From NCBI GenBank assembly GCA_963969395.1, contig OZ017805.1:11966001-12030000 (forward strand): a stretch of DNA of 64,000 nt, in the 5' to 3' direction. The notes under the pieces were generated by a model. That model searched no databases. It worked only from the letters and a program-made list of their open reading frames with translations, and had not been told where the DNA came from. Origin of the DNA: Pseudoscleropodium purum. Its lineage: Eukaryota; Streptophyta; Bryopsida; Hypnales; Brachytheciaceae. Made by a program: the position numbers and the translations under genes. Shown in pieces: positions 22,528-34,652 of this stretch (position 1 is the stretch's first letter; every line of letters begins with the position of its first letter).

Positions 22528-25245
22528 AAGAGCTAGTGTTTTGAATGATAGATATTTGAGAGTAGAAGATTTTAGACTGAAATTAAATATATAGCAAAAG
22601 AAGTATCTATTTTTATTTGGACAAATATTATATTAGCTGACCTGTTAAATCTAATCTATTTTCAATCTCCATATGAGTTTATTGTGCTTTAATTATTTGC
22701 TTCTATTATATATTCTTTTGAAATTTTAAAAACTAAAGCAAAACCAAAATCTTACACAAATTGTATATAAGGACGGTTATAGATCTACAATCCTAGTTTC
22801 TATGGTAATGGATCCTTGTTCACTATTCCATGGTAATAAGTGTTCTAATTTACTAAAAATAGAAAGAATAATAAAATGTTTAAAATAGTGTCTATTTTGA
22901 AAAATATTTTTTACATTTGAAAATATTTTTCAAATTTCAGATCTCAATGCTTGTATAATCCCCACTCACCGCTCTTAGACTCATGCTCGCAAGCTTGTAC
23001 TTGCAAGCTTACAATCCAAACACTGTTGGGTTTGTGAGCAAGACAAGGGGATGTCATATATGCCTCTCGGTCCCGATAGGGCTTCTTATGGAAAACAATT
23101 CTTGCACCAAAGTCAAAAAAGTTTGATGTTGGATCATTTTAATGATTTTCTCATATGGATCTAGGTTTCACATTGTTGAAAGACATAGGCAGGGATGCAA
23201 GCCCTCTCAGTACCAAGAGATCTATTTATACATGCTTCCTTTTGCACTAAGTTGATAGATTTATGGATTATAATGTTGTACAAAATTTTTTAGTAGGTCC
23301 CTAGTAGCAGCCTTCATGGTAGGAATCCTTATGCATATAGTCTTTAGTTTCTATTACTTTATTCTTTAATTAAAACTTACATCTGTTGTGCTTGTTTGTT
23401 TTAGGTATTTCAAGTTTGAATTATATGCAAAGAAGGTTATACAAAAGGTGGACTTACTGCCATTCCTTACTACATGGCTAGACAAATCATCATCAAACTT
23501 CATGTTCTCTACAACATAGCTGCATTTGTGGACCACTCTCCACCTACAAGCATGCCTATGGTATATAGAATGCAACTTTAGCACCACACCACCCAAAGAG
23601 GAAGCATGGTTGATAGGGTGTCTAGACGTTAGGTCCAGGTTAGGTTTGCAGCGTCTTGTGGTATTTGAAAATATACAATAATAATAATAATCATTATTAT
23701 TATTTTGCCGTTTGCACCAATTGTCCACTCTACTATTTGCCTTGGCGTCTGCAAGATCTAATGACTTAGATTTGTTTGCATTTGTTGTTTGTAAGATTTA
23801 ATGGCCTAGATGTGTCCAACAGATAGGGTGGACGGCACCATTAAAAGGTGGACGACAATTTGGACACTACATCCGTAGCATTCGAATGTCCACATTTTGG
23901 ACGTGAATTTTGTCCAGATGTTCTATAGTCTGATTCTGAACCTTATTTTAGGCCAATTGGGGCTTTTGAGGTGTTAATTGGTAGTTTTATCAATCGGTAG
24001 TGTATCTTAGCGGCTTATTAATAGTAGTTATCAATTGGGATAGGGTTTGGTTGGTATAAGATCTTGAAGGCTGTGAACGATCGGTAGTTACGTTGCTAGG
24101 TGGTATTTTAGGTTGGAAACGATCGGTATTAGTTCAGTTGTCTTTGAGAGGAACAAGCACTCCTTCCAATCGCCGAAAGTAAAAACTATTGTGTGTAATT
24201 TTTGTGTTTATACAATGATAAGTTTGCTGATTGTGTGTGTAAGTGCGATTGTGTTTGAGATGTGTGTAGTTGTGTGATGTGGAGAATATGTGTGTAATAA
24301 ATGTGTTCAATTGGAAGTGTTGAGAATTTGTGGTAGTGTGTGTGTTGTGTGTGGAGACAATTGTGAAATTGTGAATGAATTGTGGAGAGAATCAATAGTG
24401 AAAGTATGTGAAGAAACTTATGATGGTCAATTGTGATAATTGAGTTGTTGAGTGAATTTAAACATTGAATTTGTGAAGAAGTTATCAAGTCGAATATGAA
24501 GACAGAGTCAATTGGGAGAAAATGAAATATTATAATCGAGTGGAAAATTTGTCTTGAGTATCTATGAAAATTGATTTGAAAGTGTCACATCTATTACCAA
24601 TTGGGAGATTGGAATACTATATATTCAATCGGGAATCTTTGAATAATAATTGCATACTACAAAATAAACTTGATTGGAATTTGAATAATTTTGTTTTAAG
24701 AAGAAAATAAAAAAATAGAAAATTAATAAGTAGAAAATTAATACAAATAAATACAAATGAAAGAATCAAGGATAAATAAAAATGGACAAAGATAATTTCA
24801 AGAAGAAGATAAAGAAGTGTCAATTTTGCAAAAGATTGAATAATATTACGATGGAGAGTAAGAATAAAGAGATAATTTCTATGAAGCAAAGTGAAAGAGT
24901 GCATGGAGAAAAGAAGATGGAAAAGCTTGATCAAGAGCATGCGGGAGCAAAGTAGTAAATCAAAAGATCAATTGGAGAAAAGAGGACCGAATCCTCATTG
25001 AGAGATCCGGCCAATTGATAAGTTAAACCTTGACCATATACTATTAATACTTATTGGAAAGTGATAAGGATTCATAAGCTTGCAATTGAACGAGAAATTA
25101 GAGAATTAGAATAATATTTATTCCGATAGGAAATAAAATACCTCCTAGCGTTCGAATCCTACTTGGGTTTATTTTTAAGAAAGGAATAGTAAAAACCTTC
25201 TTACACGTTCTAATTCATTAACCTTGAAAAAAGGCCTTCAAGAGA
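22528..25245. other. Low-complexity and AT-rich DNA
   Basis: No supported gene. It contains a TAA/TTA microsatellite pair around 23678-23705 (a self-complementary ATAATAATCATTATTATT), a GT-rich strand-biased stretch at about 24190-24480 and a purine-rich stretch at about 24660-24960. A short GGTGGACG-like phrase near 23828 recalls the hAT arms but has no element ends. Confidence 0.5.
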
Positions 25246-25701
25246 TTGAAGCAAACTACCAGCATGGAACCTAAGTTTGATGAATTTTCAGGACTCGAAC
25301 CTCAAGCACAAGCTAAAGCAATTGCAAAAAAAAAGGCAGCAAATAAGCAAAAAGAAGAGAAGAAAGAGGAAGCAAAGAAGAAGACGAAAAATACCAAAAA
25401 GAGGCACATGGAGGCCAAGTCAAAGAAGGAGGAGGAGAAGGCCAAGAAGAGAGGTACGAAGTAGAAGGTTGAGACACCCATATAAGAACCGATGACAAGT
25501 GTAGCAAATATGAAGGATATGTCTTCCAATTTTTCACTCAGGAAGGAAGGACTCATATACCATCTGACCTCGGTAGCTCTGAATATTGACCCTATTTCAA
25601 ATATTGACAAACGTATCTTGAACTTGCCTTTGGGTAGTCTTTGCGACCACAAGAAGGCACATCAAGATGTTGACACCTTCTTGGCAATAGTCAATTTGCT
25701 C
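25246..25701 (+). pseudogene. Lys/Glu-rich charged protein fragment
   Basis: A frame beginning MEPKFDEFSGLEPQAQAKAI (25264) has alternating Lys/Glu runs to 25461. It is interrupted by TAG near 25462 and TAA near 25481, then continues as MTSVANMKDMSSNFSLRKEG to a stop near 25701. Highly charged helical composition suggests a coiled coil or nucleic-acid-binding tail. I do not recognise it, and the run is biased enough to arise from purine-rich repeats. Confidence 0.35.
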
Positions 25702-26111
25702 TAGTTTTCTAAATGGCTTTTAATAAGCAATATCTTATGCACATTTGTAGTATTTTTTTAGCAATCCATTATTCAAATTGCACAAATAATAAAAGGGTTT
25801 AGGTGGTTCAAGGAACTCTAAAGTCTCATATGAATTTTATGTGTATTGCAATGGATGACCTTTGTAGCATTGAAGAGACAAGGATTGTTTTTTCAAAAAG
25901 AACAAGAGCACTCAAGATGTTGTCGACTTGATCATTGTGGACGTTTCTATAGGACTTCATGTGCCAACAATTTCTACACCACCTACACTAATTCAAAAGT
26001 GGAATGAATATGACAAACAGTGCCTTATTTCCATGTTTGACTTTGCTTAAGAGTACCTCCATGACTATGGTGGTTTGGTAGTAATATACCTTGTTTTTTC
26101 TAAACAACATT

Positions 26112-29100
26112 TGTCGCTCACATAGTCTAGGCATAAGTATCTTTACACACAAAAACATGGTAAGATGACATGAATTATTGTCCCAAGTAATTCCAAATGT
26201 ATTCCTAAACTTCAATATCCGGATGGTCGTTTTCTCTTCTATCGATTACTCTCTTCTACTCTTTTTCGAAATCAACTATTATTCAAATTCCAATCCGGAT
26301 CTAGTTTCATTCGGTTTCCAGTTACATCTCTTAATACACTAGTTTTCAATTCTTCTATTTTACCATCATAGAGTCCATTCTTGATCTTTCGAGGGGTAGG
26401 GACTTCACCACTCTTCCTCCAACTCACTACACAAGTAAAAACAAACAAATAAACAAACACACATCCACATAGTCAAGGTATTATAGCATAAAAGGTAGAT
26501 CCGAATCCTCACAACATTCTAGATGGCCAATCCAGAATGTAGGTCACTCAAGACTATGTTCACTCCTCCTTACTACAACGATAGATCTCAAGCACCCGGA
26601 ACTTATAAGGGGGTAATCTTTCTAGGTGTAAGACGGATTCCAAGGTTGACAAACCTTTCGATGAGTGGGAGTTTCTTCTGACAGTCGCTAATCTTCGCAT
26701 AGAATTGTTTCTAATACCGAATCTACACTCACACCACTCTTCACTAAAAACTGGATTATCATTCTGGTAGTTTAAAGGCACCACGCATAGCTCCTTCGTC
26801 ACAAGTTTAACACTATTACAATAGCACTTCCTTAATCTAATCCAGTTATCCAAAATCTGAATTCTTCCTCACCCGTCTTTCTTACATCTCAATACTCCAA
26901 GCAATAAACCAAAGCAATCCGGATATAAAGTCGGAGCCAGAATGTTCACCAAGTGACTCAAATTAAAGAAGAGGATGAAATACAATAAAATAATTGCTAC
27001 GATGGAATGAGAAGGCAACAAACTTGCCGGCCCTTAAAAACCAAAACCAAAGCCAAAGTCAATGCCTAAAAAGCCAAATAGGCACCCCAAAAGTCAAGGC
27101 AACCAACCAATGAACAACTTGAGATATTCGAAACGTTCACAGTCCAACTGTTCCTACAAATTTGGAATCCCTAAAATAATTCAAAACTCAAACCTACACT
27201 TGGAAATCTCGTTCCAGAATGAAAATCCTACCTAACTACCAACTATCTATCTACCCTACCATGCCTTCTTTGAACTTCTCTTGCTTTGACTATCCAAAGT
27301 CTTCATCGAAGCTTTCACTGGTGTACTCTTTGTTGATGACCGAGTTTGAAGCTTCTGTGAAACCTTGGCAGTGAGTCTTTCGATTCTATCTCTTCTTTGG
27401 ATCCGAACTTCAAAACTTCCTCTTTCGACTCCTCAATCTCCTCAATCTCTGGATCCTTGGCTTGTGACGACTCATTCAGTTCAATCATAGCACGATCTCG
27501 TTTCAGTGTCGATTGCTACATATGGGAGAAATCTTGCGGATGTGACCAAGCCCAATTCATTATTATTCCAATTTGTGCATTAAGGTTGCTGCAAACAACC
27601 AATCTGGATACTATGAACTTGTTGGCTATGATTTTCCCAGGTGGTGGAAAAATTGGGACAAAAACCCTTTGCTTTGCCAGAATAGACTTCTCACTTATCC
27701 CTTTCTCCGGCTCCTGTGCCATTGGTCTTGATGGAGTCTATGCATGATTGCCTGATGGACCCGCCATTGGAATAAGGACAGACTTCAATCCCTCCAATTG
27801 TGGCTGAATCAAACAACTAGAAGCCTATTGGATTGGAGTCTATCGAATTGAAGTATCTTGGAATATGCTCTTGAGGACTTTTGGAAACCCATTTAAGTCA
27901 ATGGCCCGTTCCAAATCTAGGTATTCCAGTAACGTGCACATGTCCTTTAAAACAATCCCCATCTGGGCTTCTAAATCGACCAGGATCTTTACCATCTTTG
28001 ATTCGTTCATGTGTCCTTCTTTCTCTAACCAAGTGGTGTAGAAGTTAGCTCGGATCATTGTATGCTCCGGAACCATGACGAGTTCCTTGAGGTTGTGGAC
28101 AAGTTGAAGAGCCTCCATCTCCTTCCATCTCACCACGTTCAGCTTTTCCTCCATCCACTCTAGTTGGGACTTGAAGCTATCCTTTTCTTCCTCGAAATTT
28201 TGGATCTGTTCTTCCTTCTATTAGAACTCTTCCAGATTCGGATGTTTCTGAATCTCTTCTAAATTTGGTCCGACTCCACCTTGAGTTTACTCGCGATAAG
28301 AAACACATGATCTTCCAATTCACCATACATTTGTTTGGTCTACTACATCTACTCGATTCCGGCTTCAAAGAACTCCAACTCTTGGAGATGTTTCGGATCT
28401 AGAATCAGTTCCTCTCGTTCTAGTGTTGACGCCTTCCCTCGTGCCGTCGGATCTGTGGACTTCCTTCGTTTCTAGTCCATTGCTTCTTCTTCCTCTTCCA
28501 ATTTCTCTTGTTTGAATTCCTTCTCCTCCTTCTCTAGTTCATCGGTGAGGCCGTACTTTAAAATCTCCACTCTGGCACTATATTAAATCGTCTTCTCTAC
28601 ACTCAAGACCTCCTTGTGGTAATAGAAGTGGAATAGATACGGGGTAGTAGGGCTATGCTTCACCCGGCCTACATGCTTTGCTAGTTTTCTCACTATTCCT
28701 TGAATCACTCTCCTCCAATGGATGATTCGGTCCTCAAAAGCCTTGAAAATGGTGTTGGCCACTGTGATCATAACCCAGGTAGGCTTTTTCGGATACAAGA
28801 TTGGAATTAGGAAATTCAATACCCGTCTATGCCTCTCATTTTTACAATTGTTGATGGCAAAACCCTCTTTTGAGTGGGCTCGACTCAGGAACTTTCTGGC
28901 TACGTATTTATTCGCTCTTCTAGCTAATCCAAGTCCATTTTTTTTAAACGAATAGACATCCGCCCAGATGTCTTCCATGCAAACTACAGGTCAACCTCTC
29001 ACTATCAACTCGTACTGATTTGGAACTCTGTAAATGAGTTCCTATATCATCTCCTCATTTTTCATGCTCCACGGCCTATCTAACAATCTGACACACCCGA

Positions 29101-29682
29101 TACACATGAAGTCCTCTTCTAACTAAGCTTGGTGAGCCAGATCGGAAGGAATAACTAGACAAACCATCTAGGCTACAACTCCAGATTTTTGTGCAGCCAG
29201 ATCGATAGCCGCCACCCTAAATCACTAACAATTGATAACCTATTCTGATACCGATCTTTCCGTTGTCTTCCTATCTCGATCACTAACTCACCACTCTTTC
29301 TCTCATCTATACGTTTACTAAGTTCAACAAGAAAAGAAGGAGAGAAAGAAAAGTGGCGATGGATTTAAGTACCCAGGGCGTAGTTGATAGTTTCCGGTGG
29401 AGAACGGGGAGAAGACCGTTCCCCTAATGGTCTTCTAGTTTCCTAGACCGATAAGTCTAGAACGTAGGTTTTAGGAATCCAATACATTTCTAGATCCCAA
29501 ATCCGTATCAGATTTGTTTTTGTAACGTTATTAATAGTTTTAGCAATCCAAAAACTAATTATTTCTATCATAGTCGTAGTGCAACGAAAATCTCTAGGGG
29601 TTACCACAAAAAATAAAATTTGTAAGTTATTTAATTCTAATTCTAGACTAATTTATCCGGTTTGAGTTTTCGTGCTCCGACA
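26112..29682 (-). mobile_element. TGTCGC-family long repeat, copy D (3571 bp)
   Basis: In element orientation it starts TGTCGGAGCACG at 29682 and ends GAGCGACA at 26112. It matches copies C and E throughout. Flanking five bases are ACATT and ATATC, only three of five the same, so the duplication is decayed or the end is off by a little. It carries a decayed gag-like gene and no second gene. Confidence 0.8.
27230..29110 (-). pseudogene. Gag-like gene in copy D, decayed
   Basis: This corresponds to the gene of copy A. DIWADVYSFKKNGLGLARRA and PTWVMITVANTIFKAFED mark the N-terminal domain, and MEEKLNVVRWKEMEALQLVH lies in the coiled coil. The ATG TAG TAG near 28340-28350 matches copy C but not copy E, which has CAG CAA there. 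Several further stops occur. Boundaries are approximate. Confidence 0.7.
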
Positions 29683-31365
29683 ATATCGAAGCCAACTTCA
29701 CAGATGCTGTAAGGTATACAAGTTTTGTGTACTTAACATGTACAATGGCAACAACCATCTTCATTGTATATCACCTTTAAATCTTACAAAGACAATAAGG
29801 ACTTTTCTACCATTATGTATGATTTTTTTGAACTTGCATTCTCTTCATATTGAATTCTAACAATTGATTTTTTGTAGACAAAGCACTTTTCCATCTCTCT
29901 ATTGGTAAAGAACTCAGGTCCAAAGATAGAGGATGATTTCCCCTTCCAAACAATTCCTTTTTTTGACGTAGTTGGGGTCATCGTGGATAGTGATGACATC
30001 ATTCTCAACTACAACTTCAAAGAAGACATCACCATGAATGGGGCTGTTCTGTAGCAAGGCCCTTGCGAAAAGCCCTGATAGTTCATAAAAATGTTAAAAG
30101 GGATGATGACAAAACCCACTGCCATTATCATTGATTATATAGCATCCATAGGTAATGCTATGTGACAAGTTGCTTCTACATCCACAGTATCATAACTTAA
30201 ACATCACATACAACATTATTTTTCCTAATGTTTTGCTTCCACGAATGCAAGGTCCAACATTTAAGCTTGTCGCTCCATGCATTAGCATATTATAGCTTTT
30301 GAAGAAGACAAAGCTATTTTTGAAGCCCTTATTGCTCCACTCCTTTGTAGTACTCCAATTGTTTGTGTACCACTACCACAACAAGTGGTAGCCGTAGAAG
30401 ATCTTGATGACGACAACGTACTAGAGTAGACTATTGTGAAGACATATTGTTTTAGTAAATAAGTTCTAGATTCAATTGCTTAAATGTTTGGGATGATGGA
30501 CTCAACTTTCTTATCTTCTAACATGTTATTTGATGTTGTTTGTAGGAAAGCCAAAGAACTGTGATCCTTTCAACATGTTCTATTTTTTGCCAATCCAAGT
30601 TTCTTCCCAAGCCCCCCAATATCATTTAAACTACCTTCGTATGTTGAGGCGATTTCTCAGGATTTTGTGATGGAGAACCCAAGACACACCTCTAGGGCCT
30701 CTTTGATAGATTTTTGTCTCTCTAGTTTATTGATGACTATGCCATTGAGTTAGATTTGCAAACTTCAGATAGTAAGGGTAGTTCAAATTGAGCCTAATAT
30801 ATTTGAAGTTCTAATATCCAAAATTCAATGTGGACTACATGTTTGTGCTTCATCTTCAAGTCTATTTTTTCCTATTGCATTTGTATATGAGAATCTTATT
30901 GGTTTCACTATGCAATTGATTCGATGGTTAGAGGTTTATGACTCTTTAGACTTGCATGGAAAGTTGTATAAGAGTAGAAACTATATGAAGTCAACCAAAT
31001 TCTCAAAATCTTGCAATAGTGTAATTAGAGTCTATCCAACCATCTCTTTTATGTAGTATGATTATTTCTATTGTTTAATGATTTTAATTTTGACTCATCA
31101 CATTGTAATCACAACATTGAATTTTGTTTTCTTATCTTACTTTCTTTTGAATGAAATCCATGTGAACATAATATTAGACATACCCTTATAAGAAGATTTT
31201 ATTTACAAAATTTGCTCATTTTTATATGATATGCTCACATGGATGACTCAATACACTCAAATGTGATTATGTCCATAATTTGATGTGTATGTAAAAACCC
31301 ACTCTCATCAAGTTCTTGATTTGAGGTTTTACGTTTCGGAATTATGGGGTAAGGTTCAAGGTGTC
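29683..31365. other. Region between copies D and A, with relic coding on the plus strand
   Basis: From about 29884 to 30430 one plus frame reads with only scattered stops, for example SGPKIEDDFPFQTIPFFDVV at 29920 and later TPIVCVPLPQQVVAVEDLDD near 30355. This suggests an old coding exon, but I do not recognise the family and the breaks are many. The rest is AT-rich. Confidence 0.3.
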
Positions 31366-31620
31366 TGTCGCAGCTTAGAATTTTGATTTTCTTAGTATAC
31401 ACCAAAATAGGAACGGAAACTAGTCATTAGCTAACCGGATCCGATTAGGTGGGGAAGGAAAACTCAGAATTAGCACGGAACGTGAAGTAGTGGGCTTCTT
31501 GGATCTAATCCGGTCAGGAGTAACTAACGACGAAAACGGAATGTAACACGGATTAGGTCTAGGACCGGATGATGATGATGAACCGGATTCATGATGACAA
31601 ACCGGAAAGGGTCCAGGGAC

Positions 31621-31629
31621 TATATAAGG
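31621..31629 (+). promoter_or_regulatory. TATA box for the copy A gene
   Basis: TATATAAGG lies about 190 bases before the ATG at 31811. Copy B keeps TATAAAAGG at the same place (43573-43581 on the minus strand). A one-codon upstream frame (ATG TGA at 31799) precedes the gene. Confidence 0.6.
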
Positions 31630-31810
31630 AGGAGCTTTCACTGTTGCACCCCCTTTTAGAAACTCGACCTTGAGCGCGCGCGGTTGAGTTTTTGTCGTTT
31701 GTGCGTCTGTGCGTTTGTGTTTTGTCTGTTTTGCTTCCGGTTGAGATCGGAGAGAGGAAGTGAGGAACGGGACGTGCGGCTAGGAGAGAGTGAGGTAGAT
31801 GTGAGTGGGA

Positions 31811-33469
31811 ATGCCTCAGCTACGTAGGTCGAGACAAGCGAGTCCCTCTGGAGGCGAGGTGAAGCTCCGGAAAGTCATTCCGGTTATTCCCTCCACAGAG
31901 CCGGAAAAGGCTGAACTCATGGATGATCTCAAATCCATGGGTTGCGTAGGGTTTGCCGAGAAACCTTGGGGTTTTAGGGAGGAGAGAATGGTCAAGGAGC
32001 TCCTCGGAAAGCTGTCCAACCAGTTTGACAACACTGTGAGGGGAGCTCCCGTCAGCTGGAACGAGGGGATGTGGAGAGCGGTTTACGGTTTCCGGGCAGG
32101 AGGTTTGGGAATGGCGAGCCGGAAGGATGAGTTTGTCCGAGGGAAGTTCAAGGGAGCCGTCAACCCGAAGGACGGATACGCGGTCGAGGATTGCTTGGAT
32201 GACCGACACCGTCGGCTCCTGCAATTCCTGGTTCCGGTTCTTCACCCGGAAAAGCCGACCAGGGTGACGATCACCCTCGGCAATACCATTTTCGGTGCCC
32301 TCAGTGGTACCCGGAAAGTGGATTGGGCACGGATCATTTCCGATCTCGTGGCCCAGCTTGTTAGTAGGGTTGGGAAGAAAAGGGCCACTCCAGTGTGCCC
32401 TTACCTCTTCCACCTCTATCGGGAGAACCAAGTCCTCACCGATACGGAGGAGAGGGCGTGGAAGACGCAGGAAGTGCTCCTGAAGTATGGGGAGTCGGAG
32501 ACAGATGACGAGGCCGAATCCGATTCCGGGTCAGACCGGGAGTCCAGCGAGGAAGAGGAGGAGCCGATGCCGCCGATCAAGCGACAGAAGTTGACGCCTC
32601 CACACAAGCGCGGGACGCCTCCCGGTCAAGACAAACCGGCCCCGGAGGAGAAATCAGAAGCCGAGAAGACCAATTCCGGGGGAGATCCGGATATGCAAGA
32701 TCCGTTCAACGGTCTGATCAACGTCCTCTGCAACATCAGGGCAGATTGGGAGGTCAAGCACAGGATGCTTGCGGCAATCGGCAAGTTGGTGGGTGCTGCA
32801 CCGGACAGCAACTTGGCGGAACAAGTGGCGCAATGCATCACGAATCCGGAAGAGACCCGGAAGCAGGAAGCCGAGATCCGCCGGTTGCAGGAGGAGGTAG
32901 ATAAACTGAAGGCAACACTTTTTGCCTATCAGGAAGACGTGACGGCCGCTCGGGAGATGGCGGAGGAGACTCGGAAGGTGGCCGAGCAGATCAAGGCGGT
33001 CCTGGGAGAGACCGGAACGGCAGCGGCCAAAGCGAAGCTCTTCGACGAGAAGATCCACGAAGAGAAGAAACTATCCGGTTCCCGGATGGTCCGGATTCTC
33101 GCGGACTTCGCCGAGCAGGTGGAGACGGCAATGGTGGAGGGGCGGAAGGCTGCGGACCGGATCGAGGAGAGCAGCCGGAAGCTGACCGGAGCGACGTGCG
33201 ACAAAGGTATTCACCTTTCAGATATCTCACTACCGGACCTCTTTCCGGATGCAACTATGGCGAAGGACAGGAAGGATTGGACTCCTGAGTCCAAGAAGTC
33301 TGCACGGACTGGGACTCCGGGCACGAGACCGGATATCACCATCGACCTGGAGTCTCCACCCGGACCGAATCCTGCGGAGGGGGAACGGGTCCGGAATTTG
33401 AGTGAAGTTTTCGAGGAGCTAGTCCCGGAGACCGGAAGCCCGACGATAGGATCTAGAGTTGTAGGGTAG
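31811..33469 (+). CDS. Gag-like / plant-transposon-type protein of the TGTCGC repeat (552 aa)
   Basis: The intact frame starts at ATG 31811 (the GTG six bases earlier is not a plausible plant start). Residues 1-220 form a conserved globular domain with PWGFREERMVKELL, VYGFRAGGLGMASRK, PTRVTITLGNTIFGALSG and CPYLFHLYRENQVLT. Its layout weakly resembles the 'putative plant transposon protein' domain found beside gypsy-type elements. Residues 230-260 are acidic and Ser-rich, 260-310 basic and Pro-rich, and about 345-480 a long coiled coil. There is no CCHC knuckle, protease or polymerase motif. Codon use is GC-rich compared with the surroundings. A role in particle assembly or in nucleic-acid binding is inference. 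Four other copies in the window keep the same domain order, so the protein was under selection or recently spread. Confidence 0.72.
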   Translation: MPQLRRSRQASPSGGEVKLRKVIPVIPSTEPEKAELMDDLKSMGCVGFAEKPWGFREERMVKELLGKLSNQFDNTVRGAPVSWNEGMWRAVYGFRAGGLGMASRKDEFVRGKFKGAVNPKDGYAVEDCLDDRHRRLLQFLVPVLHPEKPTRVTITLGNTIFGALSGTRKVDWARIISDLVAQLVSRVGKKRATPVCPYLFHLYRENQVLTDTEERAWKTQEVLLKYGESETDDEAESDSGSDRESSEEEEEPMPPIKRQKLTPPHKRGTPPGQDKPAPEEKSEAEKTNSGGDPDMQDPFNGLINVLCNIRADWEVKHRMLAAIGKLVGAAPDSNLAEQVAQCITNPEETRKQEAEIRRLQEEVDKLKATLFAYQEDVTAAREMAEETRKVAEQIKAVLGETGTAAAKAKLFDEKIHEEKKLSGSRMVRILADFAEQVETAMVEGRKAADRIEESSRKLTGATCDKGIHLSDISLPDLFPDATMAKDRKDWTPESKKSARTGTPGTRPDITIDLESPPGPNPAEGERVRNLSEVFEELVPETGSPTIGSRVVG

Positions 33470-33621
33470 ATAGGATTTTAATTTCAGTTAGGAGTAGGAG
33501 CGGATCCGGATCCGAATCCGGCTCAACAGTATTAGATTAGACCGGAAAATTAGATTAGGGTGGCGGCGGACCCCCACGGGTTTTCCGCTCCTTTTTGTGC
33601 TTTTAGGGTTTTGACCCTTTG

Positions 33622-33629
33622 TATATAAA
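33622..33629 (+). promoter_or_regulatory. Second TATA box, downstream of the copy A gene
   Basis: TATATAAA lies 153 bases after the gene's stop codon and is followed by a pyrimidine-rich leader (CTTCTATTCTCTTCG near 33682). Copy B keeps it (41575-41584, minus strand). In an LTR this would be the promoter that starts R, with the gene lying in U3. Confidence 0.55.
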
Positions 33630-34652
33630 TCGGTTCCTGCGATGGAAACTGGGAGTTGTTCATTTTGCAAACTTCTTGTACTCTTCTATTCTCTTCGTTG
33701 TGTATCTCTCTCCAGCGCGACAGGATTGTATGATGTGGAGTTAGGATAGTACGAGTTAGTTTGTGAGTGATTTCTCCCCTTGGTGTTTATTTTCCGATCC
33801 AAGGTGCATGTGAGTAGGTATCGAAGAGTTGGGAGTGAACTTAGTTCCTCAGCACGTCTAGAGTTTGAGATTCCGGGTGAGAAAGCCGTTGTTAGGCTAG
33901 GCGGGTAGGGAGGGATTCCTTAGCTGCGCTAGAACTCCCGGGTGGGAAATCCGGTTGAGTGTCCGATCTCCTGTGAGGTCTCACCACCCGTATGGGTAAC
34001 GGAAGAACTTTAGTTGATGTTGGAACGGACGGGTGCACTTGTAACCACCTATCTTCGCACGGATTGGAAGTAGCATCAAGGTCGTTGTAGTACGAGAGGG
34101 TCGAGTGTGGGGTCTTTGTGTGACCTACAACCCGGATTGCTATCTGGGTTGTTGTGAAGGACCAAACCGGATCCGGATTAGCTTAGGAGTTTAGAAGGTA
34201 GGATAGTGGGTCTTCAGCCACTATAAGTCACGGAAGGAGTGGTGGGCCTACCACTCTCAAATGTAAGCGGCGACCCCTCTGATGGTGAAACAGAGGCAAA
34301 ACTAAACCGGATAGGATTACGGGTACAGGATGACCATCCGGACCGGATTGGTCAGGACGGATTTCCAGGATCGGAAATTGTGAGATCCTGGGATTTGGGT
34401 ATTTGTACGGACCGGATAGTTAGTAGGACCGGAAGAAGGAGTAATCCGGTCTGTAGTTATCCGGTGTGGTGGTATTTCTGGTTCTAGATCTAGGACCGGA
34501 AAGTAAGATTGGGATACTAACTGAGCTTAACTGCTTAATAGAGCTAGATACTTCACAGGATCTCGTGGGTTCGATCTTTAGAGTCACTTAGTTATACTCT
34601 AGAGCGATTTTTGTGAGTATAATGGGGAATTGACCTGCCCTGTACTGCGACA

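Larger units (their letters stand above)
31366..34652 (+). mobile_element. TGTCGC-family long repeat, copy A (3287 bp, intact gene)
   Basis: Ends are TGTCGCAG and CTGCGACA, flanked by a perfect 5-bp duplication GTGTC (31361-31365 and 34653-34657). TG...CA ends with a 5-bp duplication are the marks of an LTR. A TATA box sits late in the unit (33622), followed by a region of about 1 kb. Near the 3' end CAGGATCTCGTGGGTTCGAT resembles the U5 end of plant Ty3/gypsy LTRs. The two halves of the unit do not repeat each other, and no PBS or polymerase is present. I therefore read it as a solo LTR about 3.3 kb long that carries a gene in its U3. An unassigned DNA transposon with 8-bp inverted ends remains possible. 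Confidence 0.8.

Noticed and set aside
23820..23920. Another short hAT-like element, because of GGTGGACG phrases
   Set aside because: There are no CAGGGTTGAC or GTCAACCCTG ends and no target duplication.
24186..24940. His/Leu-rich minus-strand open frames
   Set aside because: They arise from GT-rich and purine-rich plus-strand sequence and have no homologous look.
31805..31810. Start of the copy A gene at GTG 31805
   Set aside because: The ATG at 31811 is two codons on, and non-ATG starts are unlikely in plant nuclear genes.
31366..34652. Reading copy A as a complete LTR retrotransposon with two LTRs
   Set aside because: The first and last several hundred bases of the unit are not alike, and there is no primer site or polymerase. 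At most it is one LTR.
31366..34652. CACTA, Mutator, PIF/Harbinger or hAT as the class of the TGTCGC repeat
   Set aside because: Ends are not CACTA, and duplications are 5 bp rather than 3, 8 or 9. The duplication length is confirmed by the restored frame around copy B.
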